Shown here: piece after piece, positions 48,295 through 61,019 of the stretch
Layout of the letters: each line of letters opens with the position of its first letter
Numbering within the stretch: position 1 is the first letter of the stretch
Assembly (NCBI GenBank): GCA_026545765.1
Contig: JAIFAC010000300.1
Location: forward strand, 62,001-126,000
Direction: 5' to 3'
Source: Plantago major
Lineage: Eukaryota > Streptophyta > Magnoliopsida > Lamiales > Plantaginaceae
DNA: 64,000 nucleotides
Position numbers and translations under genes: made by a program
The notes under the pieces: model-generated
Seen by the model: the letters and a program-made list of their open reading frames with translations, nothing else
What the model was told of the DNA's origin: nothing
Databases searched by the model: none

Positions 48295-51200
48295 TTCTTC
48301 TTCTTCTTCTTGATGAGTTTCTACAATGTTTTTGCATCCATCACTGTTACCTTTTCTTCTCTTTCCAGAGATCTCTTCTTCATCATCATCAACATAGTCT
48401 CTGTATCTTCTTCTCCTTGAGCTCTTAGCAGCTACAAGAGATTTCTGAGACCTTGTTCTAGTGACTCTTCTTTCAGTGTGAGGGATTGATTGAAGTTGAC
48501 TAGGGGTTGTAGAATGGGGTTGGGCTTATTCAGATATCATCTTTTGTTTGCCTTTCCCCTTGGTGTCTGTTCTTGCTCTTTCCCCCTTAGTCATAGGAGA
48601 CTAATCAAAATTATCCAGTAGTTTGACAAAGGATTCTGACAGGGAGTCAAAATTCTTTTGGAGACCATTGTAGGCTGTGGATAATTGATGCAACTCAGCT
48701 TATAGTGCAGCATTATGCTGGGCAAGGCCAGTTTCCTCATTATTATGCTTGGAAACTTCAGCGGCTACTTTACTCACAGTAGCTGTGGCAACGCTAGCTT
48801 GAACATCTGTAAGTGGCATAAGCTTTTCATCTGAGTGTCTCTTCATAGCTAGATCTTGATGTTCCAGAGCAATACTGGAAGTTCTTCCTGCAATCTTTTC
48901 AGCAAACTTTCCAAATATTGATGGAACAGATCGACCATCACTTGATACGATCTTCTAGCTCTTTCTTCTTTTGCACTATGATTTGAGATCTTCCTTCATA
49001 ATCCTCAACATCTTCATCAGGAACTTGGATGTGGACAAGAGGAGCTAAAGTCCTTTTCTGAGTGTGTGACACAGTGGTCTGGGGATGACCTTTGTCAAAC
49101 ACTTTATGAGTATTGTCCTCCTTATCTTCTTTCTCTTCATCACTCCAGTTTTCCTCATTATCTAGATCAACAACCTTTGCTGGCAAGGCCTTCTTCCCCT
49201 TACTAGATGAGGGCAAAGTCTTCACTGGGGTGTCTTAAGCATCAATTTCCTTAGCAAAAGCTTGTGCAGCAAGCTCAAGCTATCTGTGCACAGCAAGGGC
49301 TTCCTCAGCCTTGCGAGTCATTTCCTCAACCTTTCTGAGGTTGGCTTGTCTTTTTGCCATCTTGGTTTCCAACTCAAGATGTAGTCTGGCTTTTTCTTCC
49401 AACAGAGCTTTGAGTTGAGCAACTCTGTATTATGCTTCCTTGAAGTATCTTCAGAATGCTCAACTACTTGTACAGTAGTGTCTTGCTATTGGGGATTAGG
49501 ATTAGATGATTTTTGATGAGATGTGGTAGAGGAGTTGCTTGTTTTCTTCTCAGAATGCTTTGCAGTAACTGAGGCCTTCTTGGTATTGGCAACTCTACCA
49601 TCTCCAAGAGCAGGAGTATCATCATCATCACCACCATCATCATCCTGAGGTTCATATCTTTTGCATGCAGATGTAGGAGGTGAGTTTGGTTTATCTTCCT
49701 TTGTCTTGTTTGATTCCTCCTCGTCACCAGAAGTTAAAACGATGATTTTTGGCAGAGTAACCAAGTGGCTTCCTACTCAGTAGGGATAAATCCTCTTGTC
49801 TTGGGAGCACATGATTTGAAACCATCTGGAGTCTGGTACTTTCATCTGCTTGCTGGAACCTTTCAAGTAGCAGTTCTTCCACAGTGCTCAGGAATGATGT
49901 CCTTAGTAAATGCCCATGTTCATACCTTTCGGTAGGGAATATGGCATGAATATATGTTTCAAGAGCCAAGCACTGTTCTCTCTTTGCAGGATCGTCTGCA
50001 CCCTTGAATAGCTCACTCAGATCAAGGCGTCTAAGTTATTGCCATTTTGCATAGCATCGAAGATGATTGCGCAGAGCGTTAGACTTGAAGTCTTGGTGTA
50101 ATGAGAGATACTTCTCTTTAGAAGAGATGTCTATTCTTTCAGTAGATCTCTCAGAAGTAGGTGATACAAAATGAGCCTGAAAGAAAATAGAAGTGTTTTG
50201 ATTAAGTGTCAAAACTTGTTCAGATGTCTGATTAGTAAGTGTGGGAGGTATCTGAGTTACACAGTATGCATGACAATAGGCTTAGATATCTTCACTTGAG
50301 AGGTTGAGGGCCTCGTATATCTCTTTTGGTTGAGGAGACTTGGGCGTCATTTCCTCACCAACTTCTCTTTCTTCTGAACGACAATAAAAGTGTTAGTACA
50401 CTTAGAAAGATTGATGGGATTTCACACATTAGTATCGAGATGTCTACCTCAGCATTTGGAGGCTCGGATATGTGTTTATCGAGACCTTGGAAGTCTCGGT
50501 ATATCCTCGATGTCTTTGGCTTTTGACCACGCCATCTTCCTTGATTGGAGCCTTTAGAAACATGAAAAAGTGTGAGTAAATCATAGGATGGAGATGTCTG
50601 AGACTTCAAACTAGAATCTTTAGCTACCTGCAGGGCAGGCTCAAATTCCTTGTTGATGGAGGGTAGAGATTCCTCCTTCTCAGATTGTGAAGGAAGCTTT
50701 TGACTTCCTCTCCTTTCTTTGTTTCTTTTATAGCTGTAACAAAGATTAGTCACATTAAGTAATAAAACATATAACAAATAATTTAACAAGTAGAGATTTA
50801 AACCACTCAGTAACCTGATCAATGTCAGGCTGATTGGTATCTGGAACTTGTGTGGGTTTCATGCGTTGGTCTTGTTGTCCAGTGACCTCAGCTCTGTTTG
50901 AAGTTTCTGGCACTTCAAGCCTTTCCTGAGTCTTTGGCTCAGTTGCCTCCCCTAGTTGATCTCCACAGGTATGACCTCGGTTTGATTCCTCTCGGATGAG
51001 AGTTGGGGAACTGCTCGATTACATGATTTATTTCAACAACACCATTAGCACCTTGACGGATTTGAATCACATTCATCATATAAACTTGCCTAAGATCGGC
51101 AGATATCTTAGATGCTTGTGGTTGTTGTGGTGATCGAGATCTGGATGCAGAAGGAACAATAGTGATTGTCCTTTCCAGATCCTTAGCCATTTTCTGTACT

Positions 51201-51675
51201 GATGCATTGGTAGTGTCATCAAGTACTACTGCATCACTCATCAAGGCATCTTGCATATCCTAAAAGGTGGATGGCCCTGGTGGTGAGTTTCCTTTGGACA
51301 TGGTTGCTTTCTCAGCAACATTTGATCCAGAGACTTCTTCAACAACCTCATTCCTTTCCAAGAATGGGTGAAGTCTAAGATATCTGCCTGCGAAGATATG
51401 GCTTGGGGCGCATCAACCTATTGGCATCGAGTGGTATCTTCAACACTATTGAGTGTTTCTTGGATATAGGCGGTATCTGCTGACTATGGAGTTGTACCTG
51501 AACTCCTCCAGTGTTATCTGTGGCACTGGGTTCAGATACCTGTCTATCAAAATCAACCACAGAGGTGGTCTTCTTCGCCGCTGCCTTCTTCTTGCCTCCA
51601 GTCCTTGGTTTCTTTGGTGGCACAGTAGTTGCCTCAAAAACCTCTTCTACTGGTCTCTTCTGGTTACTTTTTGAT
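47101..51675 (-). pseudogene. Env-like region of minus-strand Sirevirus 1
   Basis: Read on the minus strand it contains PPKKPRTGGKKKAAAKKTTS near the 5' end (about 51,620), Ser/Gln/Glu-rich blocks, an acidic block (NEENWSDEEKEDKEDN) near 49,170, Asp/Glu-rich tracts made by (TCA)n and (TTC)n at 48,262-48,312, and a C-terminal block with KNGYWVMFMKDLLQ near 48,000. The last is equivalent to the IWCINREKALWILELRH-like block of the tandem units. It keeps the same T-rich, AG-ending intron-like stretches. Function unknown. Confidence 0.65.
48262..48312. repeat. (TCA)n then (TTC)n microsatellite in the env-like region
   Basis: About eleven TCA units are followed by about six TTC units. On the minus strand this encodes Glu and Asp runs of the acidic tract. 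Confidence 0.85.
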
Positions 51676-52965
51676 ATGACAATAAAATGTGCGATATAGC
51701 ATACTTTTAGACCCTCGTTTTTTGCCTTAGATTTAATATTTGTATCGTTTTATGGTCAATTACCAACTTCGTGTGTATTTTGTAGATCATGATCGCGTTT
51801 TTGAGGAATTGCATGATTTCAGACGCGCAAATGGACTAATTGTGCGAAATCGAGAAAGTTAAGCAAATACGCCAGATTGGCCATTGCACAAAGTTCGAGG
51901 AGTCAAAACATGTCATGCGACCAACCAATGCGAAGATAATTGAAGATGCAACACTTTGTAGAAGACCACTTTTGAGGCAAAGTTCTGAAGCGAAATCGAA
52001 GAACGAAGAAAACAGATTCGAATCTGCCGAGATCGAAAATGGCGGCCACCAAGGGACTGCGTAAGGGCTCTCTGCGGTCACCGAGCGACGCGATCATGAT
52101 CTTTATTTTGTTCGGGCTTTTTCACGGCTTGTCGCTAAAACGCCTTCCTAAACCTTCCTTATTGATCAATGGTGGCCAGAGCTCGGATTTTTCAGTATAA
52201 ATAAGACCTCAGGTGTCTCATAATTATACACCACTCACAAAGCAGCTCTCCTGAGAGAGAACCAGTCCTCGGGGAAGTGAAACCCCAAAACCGCTGGCCG
52301 TCAGGCACATAGAAGGAAGAAACCCTAGAAGCTACACGAAGACATCAGAGACTAAGCTTCTTCTTCTTTATTTTCTTCTTAGTTTTCGATTTATGTTCTT
52401 AGATACTATGAGTAGCTAACTTTGTCCTGTAAAGCCGAACCGCCGTAACTCTGCTTTTGTTACTTCTTTATATACCGTGATATATTAGTAAAATAGTTAT
52501 TACACATAAATCGTGGTTATACAACTCTATACATCCTTAAGTGGTATGATGTTACTGCTGAGTGATATAGTAGTTTCATTAGGCGGTAGGGGTACTTGCG
52601 CCTTAGCATAGTAGTATTATGCCTATGTTGTTAGAGGTAATCGTAGGATTTTAACTAGGAAGTTGGGAGTAGCATAGCGGGGAGGTCGGGAAACTTTCGC
52701 ATCCCACCATCGATTACATCTCAATTAATTATGATTTCTGCGATTAAATCAATCATGCGCCATCAATCATTTACTTTTCTACATACAATTTACAAGCGTT
52801 ATTTGCTTGTTCCTATGCTAAGTGTCCGTGAAGCGACATCCAGTCAACTTTCCGCTATAAAGCTGTGAATTTTGGACTTGACTTATAAATTTAATCTTGA
52901 TTGTATTTAGGGATTCTGAGGTTCTAGCGAAAATCAAAATCTCTGAGTGCAATTCAAAATTTTGC
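51676..52965 (+). repeat. Probable 5' LTR of the Athila-like element
   Basis: It begins TGATATGACAATAAAATGTG at the junction with Sirevirus 1. It ends near 52,965, just before a decayed primer-site-like stretch (GCGGGGACCTTGACCACTCAAG) that resembles the conserved sequence following Athila/Tat 5' LTRs. The length of about 1.3 kb fits Athila. The exact 3' boundary is uncertain because no second LTR is in view. Confidence 0.6.
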
Positions 52966-53259
52966 ATTTTGCGGGGACCTTGACCACTCAAGCAAGTTTG
53001 ATCGTCAGAGATAAGTTGAAATCTTTCTTTAAGCTTTTTAATTTCACGCCTTGTCTTTTAAATTAGTATAGCATAAACCCGAAAAAATTATATAAAATCT
53101 AGAATCGACCTCCACGAAAAAACCTAAAATATTTTCTTTTAGTATTAGTTTGTTTTCTTATTAAAAATCCAAAACACGTAATTTTAGATTTACATTTATT
53201 ATCTTTTAGTAATATCTATCCATATCTGCAAAGGTTTATGCATTAGTCTTTATACAAGG

Positions 53260-54860
53260 TAGGAGAAGCGAGAACACCGGTGGTACCGTTTAAAGGCGAC
53301 ATAGATAAACGAAGGTGGGAAGCGCCTACTACCATCATGGGTCATCTAGAAACATGGTGGAGAAGAAAACAACAACGACAATCCATCGATAATGTCACAA
53401 CCGAACTTGAGCAAGCGCTTAGATTGACTTGAGATTCAAGTGAGAGAAGAACTAGAACAAGAAAGGCTAAGGATGGAGGAAAGATTAAGGTTAGATGAGA
53501 ACCAAAGAAGGGATAACTACGTGAGGGTGGAGCAGGTGAGCGAAGGCGATAGACCCATGTACGACTATGTTATGCGAGGCTTACACCGCATGCCTCGAGC
53601 ATCTATCCGGAAAGGATTGCGAGAGAGTATGATCTGAAAGGAACTCATCTGAACCGGCTACCACACTTCTCGGGAACCCAATGAGGACCGATGCACTTTT
53701 ATGAGTGAATTCTCGTGATAGTTGGAGGTATACCCTTGAATGGGCTCACGGAATGTCGACTTAGAAGAAGGGTTTTCCTAGGCGCCTTAAGGACAAGGTA
53801 AAGAAGCGGCTTATCTCTGACAGCAGGCGACTTGACTACATGGGACGAGTTTTCAACAAGTTTATGCTCGGATACTTCCCATTGAAGAAGACATCCGACT
53901 GAAGAGCGAGGCGAAACTTGACCAATGTGACGAAGAAACCTTTCATGAAGCGTGGGAAAGATATATGGATCTACTTGATAGATGCCCAATGCACTTACAT
54001 TTGTTTGACAAAGTCAACAACTTTTACAAGGAATTGACTCTATCACCAAGCACTAATCGATGGAGCATGTCGAGAAACTTTCTAGGCGCACCCCAAGAAG
54101 GATTTGGGAAGTGTCGAAAACCTTAGTGAGAACTCTATGCGAAAGGGCGAGGAAGAAGGGTGGCTACTAAGGAGGTCGGTGTCGAGGAAACCCTTGAAAT
54201 AGATTAATAGGAGATTTGAAGCCATAGGGATAAGGATGGGAAGGAAGGATGCTATGAATGAAGAGCAGGAAGAACAAACACCTGTTGGAGGAGGCACACT
54301 ACATGCAATAATCGAGGAAATGTTGAGAGAAACCAACCGATGGCAACTTTATCCCCAACACCGTCTCTTATCATCTTGTCTTTGGACCTAGCTTGAACCC
54401 ACGAAATACCACCTAGACCACCCACTATTTTGTTCCCACACCACCAAAAGCCATAAAACACCTCAAACCATCCTCCCTGGAAGAAAAGATAGATACTATA
54501 ATGAAGGAGATGGGAGATACCGGGAAATTTGTGAAGCAGCAGGGTGAATTTACCATGAGGTCCGATTCATTTATTGCCAAGTGAGGATAACCGGAAGAAT
54601 GACAACATCTTGGAGGAATGGGCGAAGATTGGTCAAATCGCCAAGGAAGTAGAGGCTGCAGCGAACAAAGACAATTTGTCGGGTCACAAGAAAGCGAATG
54701 ATCGTTGAAGGCGCCAAGGTAGCTTAATCGAGGAGAAAACCGTCTTGAATCTGAGCGAAGGAAACCCGAGGAGGCCTTGGTAAAAGCCTCAAACCTTCTC
54801 CTCTGACATTGGTGTGAAATAGACTCTCTGCCGAAGAAGAAAGGGTCAAACCAGTCTTAC
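53260..54860 (+). pseudogene. Athila-like gag region
   Basis: An Arg/Glu-rich stretch (EELEQERLRMEERLRLDENQ) at 53,440-53,510 leads to a Ty3/gypsy gag (Retrotrans_gag) core with FHEAWERYMDLLDRCPMHL near 53,940-54,000 and FYKELTLSPSTNR just after, matching the EAWERYKDLL...FYNGL pattern of plant Athila gag. The copy is broken. Confidence 0.72.
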
Positions 54861-54879
54861 CAAAGAAACCCGACCTTGG

Positions 54880-55402
54880 AGCCTTCAACATAAATGTTGT
54901 CATCAAGGGAAAAACATCCACAGGAACCTGGATCTAGGAGCCAGCATTAATATGATGCGGCTCACCGTCTACAAGAAACTCAACTTAGCAGGAATGGTGG
55001 AAGCAAGAACCGACATCTTGGTTTAGATGGCTCTACTACAATTGTGGCAAGATACATAATGTAATTACTCAGTGGGAAGGACTCGATATTCTTGTGGATT
55101 ATCTCATCGTGGACTGTGAAGACCCAGACAATGATACCATGCTTCTAGGAAGACCGTTTATGGCCACCACCAACACCATTATCAACATGGCAAGAAGGGA
55201 GATTTCGATGAATATAGCGAATCATCGAATAGTAATGGGGATTCCGAGCGAAACTTTGGAGGAAGCAAAGGCAGCAAGGATCGATTTCGACCCAGGGGAC
55301 TGGTGGATGGACACTGAAGAAGAATTGGTGGTTCCTTTTGAAGATTTACTTGCAAATGAATCTGTTCAAGACATCTTGGGAGGCAGGAGAAGAATCGAAT
55401 GA
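54880..55402 (+). pseudogene. Athila-like aspartic protease
   Basis: DLGASINMMRLTVYKKL at 54,931 holds the D-L-G-A-S active-site motif. The clean stretch 55,094-55,402 continues with VDYLIVDCEDPDNDTMLLGR and then PFMATTNTIINMARREISM, the usual ILGRPFLATxxAxID block of gypsy proteases. In life it would cut gag-pol. The copy is broken. Confidence 0.78.
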
Positions 55403-55684
55403 AAATACCTTCCATCGATCCCAGCGTGTACTTTGGGTGGGAGGGCGATAATGTAAATCTTGGATCTGAGAGTGACGGTGAATGGAATAGTCAAAGGAAA
55501 CCAGCGACTACTTAGAGTTCACTTTTCATGTCGGCGAGGATCCGGAGCTAGATCGATTGAGGAAGAAGAAATGAAGCGTTGGATAGAATATTGAGCTACG
55601 CAACAAGGGAATGGATGGACAAGTGCTTCAACGGGATCGAGGGTTTAACCCTCGACAAATAAGTCATCATGAAAATAGGGGTCG

Positions 55685-55740
55685 AGCTATAAGACCTAAA
55701 CAAGCGCTTCTTGGGAGACAACCCAAGGTCACGTTTAATT
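55685..55740 (+). other. Conserved Athila/Tat downstream motif
   Basis: TAAACAAGCGCTTCTTGGGA is followed by GACAACCCAA. The TTAA-CAAGCGCTTxTTGGGAGGCAACCCAA motif recurs across plant Athila and related gypsy elements after pol. Its role is not known to me. Confidence 0.6.
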
Positions 55741-56599
55741 TACGCACTTGCATTCATGTTTCATTTCATTTTTTGTTTTTCTCGTTTTCCGCACCAAAAA
55801 TCTTTGCGAAAAACTTTTTAAAAAACGTTTTCATTTATTAGTTTAGAATCTTATTTGCATGTCGAAAAACCAAAAAGTCCGAAAAAACCGAAAACGCGCA
55901 AGAAAAGAGAAGGCTTGGACAGAAGCCATACTGCGGTCGACCGTAGTAGGTTGCTTCCAGCCTACTCCTTCCCTTTTAAACCCCAAAAAATGTTTTTCTT
56001 TCCCCCCACTTCATTCTTCTTTCAAATTCTTCACAAACTTCACATTTTGCACTTACCCATTGCATCCTTAGCTTATACATCCATCAAGAACATCAAGTAA
56101 GTGATCTCTACTCTTGTATATCTCAATTTCATCCTCATTATCAAGTTTAAATCCTTAAACTCTTTGCTTGCATTTTCTTCATGCTTCTTTGGTGTTTTGC
56201 AATTATACGCTTCATTTGATTGATATGAGTGTTAATTGTTGATGAGAATACATGCTTACTAGTAGAGCTTAACTTGTTATCACTTGTCTTGGTAGAGATA
56301 TGGCAATTTGTTAGAGAAATTGAGAGTTTTTGTTCATGCTCATCAAGTGTTCGATGAAATGCCTCAAGAAAACAAATTCTCTTAATGACTTATTTCTCTT
56401 TCAATTACATACTCGTATGGTTTTTACTTGATGATTTATGATTAGAAAACATACTTGCTAAGTCATATGCTCTTAGGATGATTCTTCATATGCATTATGC
56501 TTTCTAACTTGATACTTGACACCTTATGAGAGTGAGTTTATGTGACTAGATCTTGTATCGTTTTAGAAGAGCCATTGATCTTGTTACAAACTAAGATTT
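55741..56599 (+). other. Remaining Athila-like internal sequence after the conserved motif
   Basis: A Lys/Arg-rich start (MSKNQKVRKNRKRARKEK) at 55,859 could be the start of the env-like second gene of Athila elements, but it ends quickly. The rest to 56,599 is AT-rich and unrecognised. I assign it to the element only because it lies before the Sirevirus 2 LTR. Confidence 0.4.
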
Positions 56600-56984
56600 T
56601 GTTGGTCCAGATAACAGAAAAGTAAAAGACTCATGGGGGGTGAATAGTCTTTTCAAACTTTTGTCGATAAGCGGTTTCTCGAAAAGTTGGGTAACTTCGA
56701 TACTTATAATCGAGAATAGCGGAAGTCTTTACGATAAGTGCGATGCTTTCGACAAGCTAGTAAAGTGTGTAAATTACTTTGCAAGTAAGTGAAGGAAGAA
56801 ATTAAGTGCAGAAAATAAATAACACAGTAGCTTTATAGTGGTATCTGAAGGTGGCGTATTCCTTCAACTAACCCACTTGACCTTTCTTAGACCTAGAATC
56901 CACTAAGTCGGATAATTGAGTTCACCTTACAAATATCCTCTCTCGATTCCTAAATACACTAGGTTCCCAACCAAGTGTTCCCCC

Positions 56985-57140
56985 TGAGTTCTTCCCCGGC
57001 TTTCCCATCCAAGTACTTCCTCTACTCAGAATTCCCTGAGTTATTCCCCGGCTTTCCCAGCCAAGTACTTCCTCTACTCAGAACCTTTCTTGGAGTTATT
57101 CTTTAGTTTCCCAAACTAAGGACTACCTCTACTCCACACC
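56985..57140 (-). other. Triple hairpin repeat in minus-strand Sirevirus 2 LTR
   Basis: On the minus strand the three units carry CTTAGTTTGGGAAACTAAAG, TTGGCTGGGAAAGCCGG and TTGGATGGGAAAGCCGG. The first two keep complete stems although their sequence differs, with GGG(A) loops as in the tandem array. Confidence 0.65.
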
Positions 57141-57506
57141 TCTTCTGGTGTTGGTTAAGAAGAGTTTGTTAGATTGGTAGATTAATAACTTCCACGATTA
57201 TGTAATACTAACCACGGAACAAGAGTCACTTAACACACTTGGGCGGTGTGTGGTGATATGTTCTTTCGACCCAAGTCTATGTTCTTAGTTCGGAGAATGA
57301 ATATCTTAGCAAGTCTGTGATTGCTTCAATTCAACTCCTTCTGAGATATAGCTTGTTAAGGATCATGACACTTAGAACTTTCGTGCTACTTAGATTGAGC
57401 TTTGTCCAATGTAAGCTTTAAGTAAGTAGAGAAGGCTTGTATGCTTGAGTGTAGGATATGAAAGTCAGTCGTTCAAGTGTGTGTTTTCAAGCATTCTAAG
57501 TGGTGA

Positions 57507-57514
57507 TATTTATA
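57507..57514 (-). promoter_or_regulatory. TATA box of minus-strand Sirevirus 2 LTR
   Basis: On the minus strand TATAAATA in CTATAAATATCACCACTT, conserved with the other four LTRs. Confidence 0.55.
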
Positions 57515-58359
57515 GGTGAAAATCAAGCCGTTTGAATTACTATCCGTTAGGCTATTGAGATTCAAACTACAAATAATCCGTTGATAGTACTACAAAACTT
57601 TTGTCTCTTTGTTCAAAGATAAAGCTTTTGGTCGTGAGTTACTGCAATGGCATTAAATACCTTTGTACTATCTCTTATCTGTTGTGCAGCGGAACTATGC
57701 ATCTTTATCGAGGTGCATGCGTCGCTATCGAAACTCGAGCCTTTGAAACTAAGGAAAGCGTCGTTTCTTCGAAACATTGTTTTCACTAAGTTATCTTTGC
57801 ATATGGTTTACGAGGCACAATTCGTTAGTCTTGATAATCTTATGCGGTCTTCATATCTTGAGATAGTTAGGATCTTCGATGGATGTCTTCTTCTTGGTCT
57901 TCTTCAAAATATAAAATTACATTCGGGGACCTAACATCCTATACAAGATTTACTAGACTAATCATACTAAGTACACTTCCTCTTTTACAATGTTCAAGTG
58001 AACGAGAGTACTAGATACCTTTCTGAACTAAGGTAAGTCATTATGGTGTACTGATCAAAACTAAACAGATATTTCCTAACAAATTTCCCCCTTTTTGATT
58101 AGTCACCTATGACTACCTTTAAAAACCTTTTACAACTTTGATGAGGAAACTATCCACCACTTAAACATTTCTTATGATTTATCATTCTTTTATTTAAGTG
58201 CAGAAAGTAAGACATCAACCAAATCACAAGGTGTGATCTTCTTGACAAGTTATCTTTTCATTAGAGAGTATCTGAGAGTAGGTTCATCAGATAACAATTA
58301 CAAAGTAAGTGCATATAACTTTTACAAGATAATTAAACAGTAAGTACAATCAACAAAAA

Positions 58360-60770
58360 TCAAAAGGTTACACAGCTTAGTAGGACAACAGGAAATTCCA
58401 AGTTCCAAGTCAACATCCTAACTAGCTGGCCTTCAAGTCTTAATTCCTTTAGAAACTCCAAATTACCATATTTCAGGCAATCTTCAGTGTATTCCTTCAG
58501 AATGGTCCTCACCCTTATTTCACAATCTCTAGAGGCAGCACATCTCTCTTTATAGGGTTTGTCGATGAAGTCTGTGGTTATTCCTTTATCCATAGAAACT
58601 TCCCCATTTCGATGGTGAAACAAGCTGTTCTTGATGGCTTGTAATAATCATATATCTCTCTGAGATATTCCATGTCTCCTTCAAATTCCTCTTTTGTCAT
58701 GTAGAATGACTCAATGGGCTCCACTTGCAGTTTGTTCCTTTTTCCAGATTCATCTTCAAGTATGTGCACATCCTCTGGCCTGATGTAAGGGCATTCTTTG
58801 GAGATCATATACGCCATTACATCGACTTCAACTTCAAAGTTAAGCCAGGTCTTGATTATCTCAGAAGGCATCACTTTTGATCTTTCGCCTTTCTTTCTCC
58901 ATGCCATCAGTTGTTGGTAAACTGGTTCTGGAATCCCATTTCCATTGGCAAGCAAGTACTTGAGTTCCATTATCCAGTATCTATTCTTGTGAACTTTGAT
59001 GCAGTTCCAGACAGAGGGCTGATCGTTGCTAGTCTTCACGTATTCTATTCTAGCATCCTCAGGCCTTGGAGGAAGGGTTCTTCCAAACTTGATGTCTCTG
59101 TACCTCTTCCTTCTATGTTTGGAATTCAGGCCCTTCTCTGAGGGGTCATTGGAGGATCCACCTTTCTAGATGTACTTGGTTTCTCCAGAAGGTTTTCTAG
59201 CCTGAAGAGGCTTTGCAGCTATAGGAGCAGAAGAGCTGATTCTCTTGTCATGATTTTCCCTGTGCTCATCATCATCATCATTGTCTTTATCAAAGGTTTC
59301 AGTACCTTTGCAGCTTTCTGGAGAAATTTTTCTTCTCTTTTCAGAGATTTCTCCTTCTTCTTCTTCTTCTTCTTCTTCTTCTTCTTCTTCTTCTTCTTCT
59401 TCTTCTTCTTCTTCTTCTTCTTCTTCTTCTCTTTTGTCACTCGAGCTCTTGGAAGCTGGAGGTGGCAAGGCAGTTGTTTGACAGGTCTTTGCCTGGGACC
59501 TTGTTGTTACTCTTTCCAGAGTAAGGGGTTGTTCCTGGTACATCTTTTCCTTACCCTTTCCTTTGGGCTTAGCTTGTTTCTGTACCTTATGGAATACCTT
59601 CTCTTCCCCCTTAGTCATAGAGGACCGATCAAAACGAGCCAAGAGACTAACATAAGAGTCAGAGAGAGACTCAAAGTTCCTTTACATCAGAGAGTAGTTG
59701 TTGGTGAGTCTTCTAAGCTCACTTCTGAGGTCTTCATTATGTTGATAAAGTCCTGTCTCTCTGGTTGTTAAAGTAGAGACCTCAACAACCACTGTCTGTA
59801 TCTTGGTGGAAGTTGTGTGAACAAGGTTATATGCTTTACGGTAGCCACAATTTGATTCTTGGACTAATCCCAGATCTTTCTGACAAAGTACTAAGTTGCT
59901 GGTTCTCTGAGCAATCACCTCAGTAAACTTAGTGAAGTTTTGTGGCACAGACTCAGTTACTTCCTTGTTTTGAGCCTCTAGTTCCTTCCTTATTACGGCG
60001 TTCTTTGAACACATTCTCTGTGTCGTCCGTGGGAGTAGGAACTTACGGAAAGGTTGTGGGAGCGAATGTGTTTCTTGAGATAGGAATATCGAGAATTTAA
60101 CTTTAGAGGTATTTCCTTCTAGCTCCTCGAAAATCATCATCTTCTTCATCCCGAATCCGACCATTTCTTGCTTGGATCTCTTTGCTTTCCGAAGATGATT
60201 GGATTTCCTTTTCTTTGCTTGAGTGCCTCGGTGTCCTCGGCTTCTATTTCCTCGACAAATATTTGGGCATCAAGTCTTATCTTTTTTGTTCGTGAGGGCT
60301 TCTGCCTCCTTGCAATTCAGGCCATCAATCTTATGCAGATTGGCTTGTATGTTAGCAATCTGGTTTTCCAGTGCCAGATGCAACAAATTTGCCTCTTCCA
60401 CCATCTCTTGTAGATTTGCAAGAATTTGTGAAGTTTCTAGGACTTTCTGGGCCACAAGATCATCTTTAAGCATCGAATTCTTTCTCTGAGATGGTGAGAG
60501 CTTGGATGATCTCTGAGGAGTTGGGGAGGGTGAGTTTTTCCTTTCTGAAGGCTTTTCAACGATAAAGTTTTTCTTTGATCCAGTGATCCCTCCAGCACTA
60601 GATGGTGCATCATCACTCTCATCATTCTTGGAATCATCTTTCTTTTCAGAAGACTTAAGAGACTTGGGCATCTTTATGTTATTTTCATCCGTCTCCTCAT
60701 CAGAGTCTAAATTGATGATATCATCTATTCTAATTGTCTTGTCGAGGCGGTCTGAAGCGTTAGTGGGAGG
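58360..60770 (-). pseudogene. Env-like region of minus-strand Sirevirus 2
   Basis: Read on the minus strand, an acidic start (IINLDSDEETDENN) near 60,720 leads to a Ser/Lys-rich part, a long Glu run at 59,431-59,353 and the clean C-terminal block KVHKNRYWIMELKYLLANG at about 59,000, followed by ECPYIRPEDVHILEDES. This last block parallels the CINREKALWILELRHLL...ECPYGKPDD block of the tandem units, so it is the most conserved part of the env-like protein. Function unknown. Confidence 0.68.
59353..59431. repeat. (TTC)n microsatellite, Glu run on the minus strand
   Basis: About 26 TTC/CTT units in a row. On the minus strand they are GAA/GAG codons in the acidic tract of the env-like region. 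Open frames on the + strand over it (Phe or Ser runs) are artefacts. Confidence 0.95.
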
Positions 60771-61019
60771 TTTTTTTTTTTTTTTCATAAATAGAGCATA
60801 TATTAATAAAAGTAAAAGAGTACAAAGCGTAAAAGTAGAGATTACAATGGAACCCACAGGCGGGTTACAACGCGAAACAAGTGAAACAAACAAAGAAACA
60901 AAATAACATAACTTGGGATCAAGGTGATCCATGGTTGCAACCATGAGCCTCGTTAAAACCGGTCATGGAAAAACCCGATGGGAAAAACCCATGGTGGGAA
61001 AAAGAATACTGGCGTTAGC

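Larger units (their letters stand above)
45639..51675 (-). mobile_element. Sirevirus-type Ty1/copia element 1 (minus strand), 3' part, broken
   Basis: A 3' LTR (45,639-47,092) and an adjacent env-like region belong to the same family as the tandem array, in the opposite direction. The element stops at 51,675, where an Athila-like LTR begins. Any gag-pol part would lie on the far side of the later insertions, outside the window. There are several breaks in the env-like part. It is diverged from the tandem array, so it is an older copy. Confidence 0.8.
51676..56599 (+). mobile_element. Athila-like Ty3/gypsy element, broken
   Basis: A probable 5' LTR, gag, protease-like sequence and a conserved motif known from the region after pol in Athila/Tat elements are seen in order. 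I do not recognise reverse transcriptase, RNase H or integrase within its limits. It starts at the edge of minus-strand Sirevirus 1 and ends where the LTR of Sirevirus 2 begins. The element is broken, with many breaks, and is moderately old. Confidence 0.75.
56600..58081 (-). repeat. 3' LTR of minus-strand Sirevirus 2
   Basis: Read on the minus strand it starts TGTTAGGAAATATCTG after a purine tract (AAAAAGGGGGAAATT) and ends with TTATCTGGACCAACA, the same tips as LTR B of the array. It is 1,482 bp long. The hairpin repeats at 56,985-57,140 and the TATAAATA box are present. Confidence 0.85.
56600..60770 (-). mobile_element. Sirevirus-type Ty1/copia element 2 (minus strand), 3' part, broken
   Basis: A 3' LTR (56,600-58,081) and env-like sequence to 60,770 are of the same family and strand as Sirevirus 1. 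It stops at the poly(T) run that marks the 3' end of a LINE, so the LINE most likely inserted into it. It is broken, with several breaks. Upstream gag-pol parts would be beyond the window. Confidence 0.8.

Noticed and set aside
59166-59642. An acidic nuclear host protein with a Glu run
   Set aside because: It lies inside the minus-strand Sirevirus 2 env-like region, and the run comes from a (TTC)n microsatellite.
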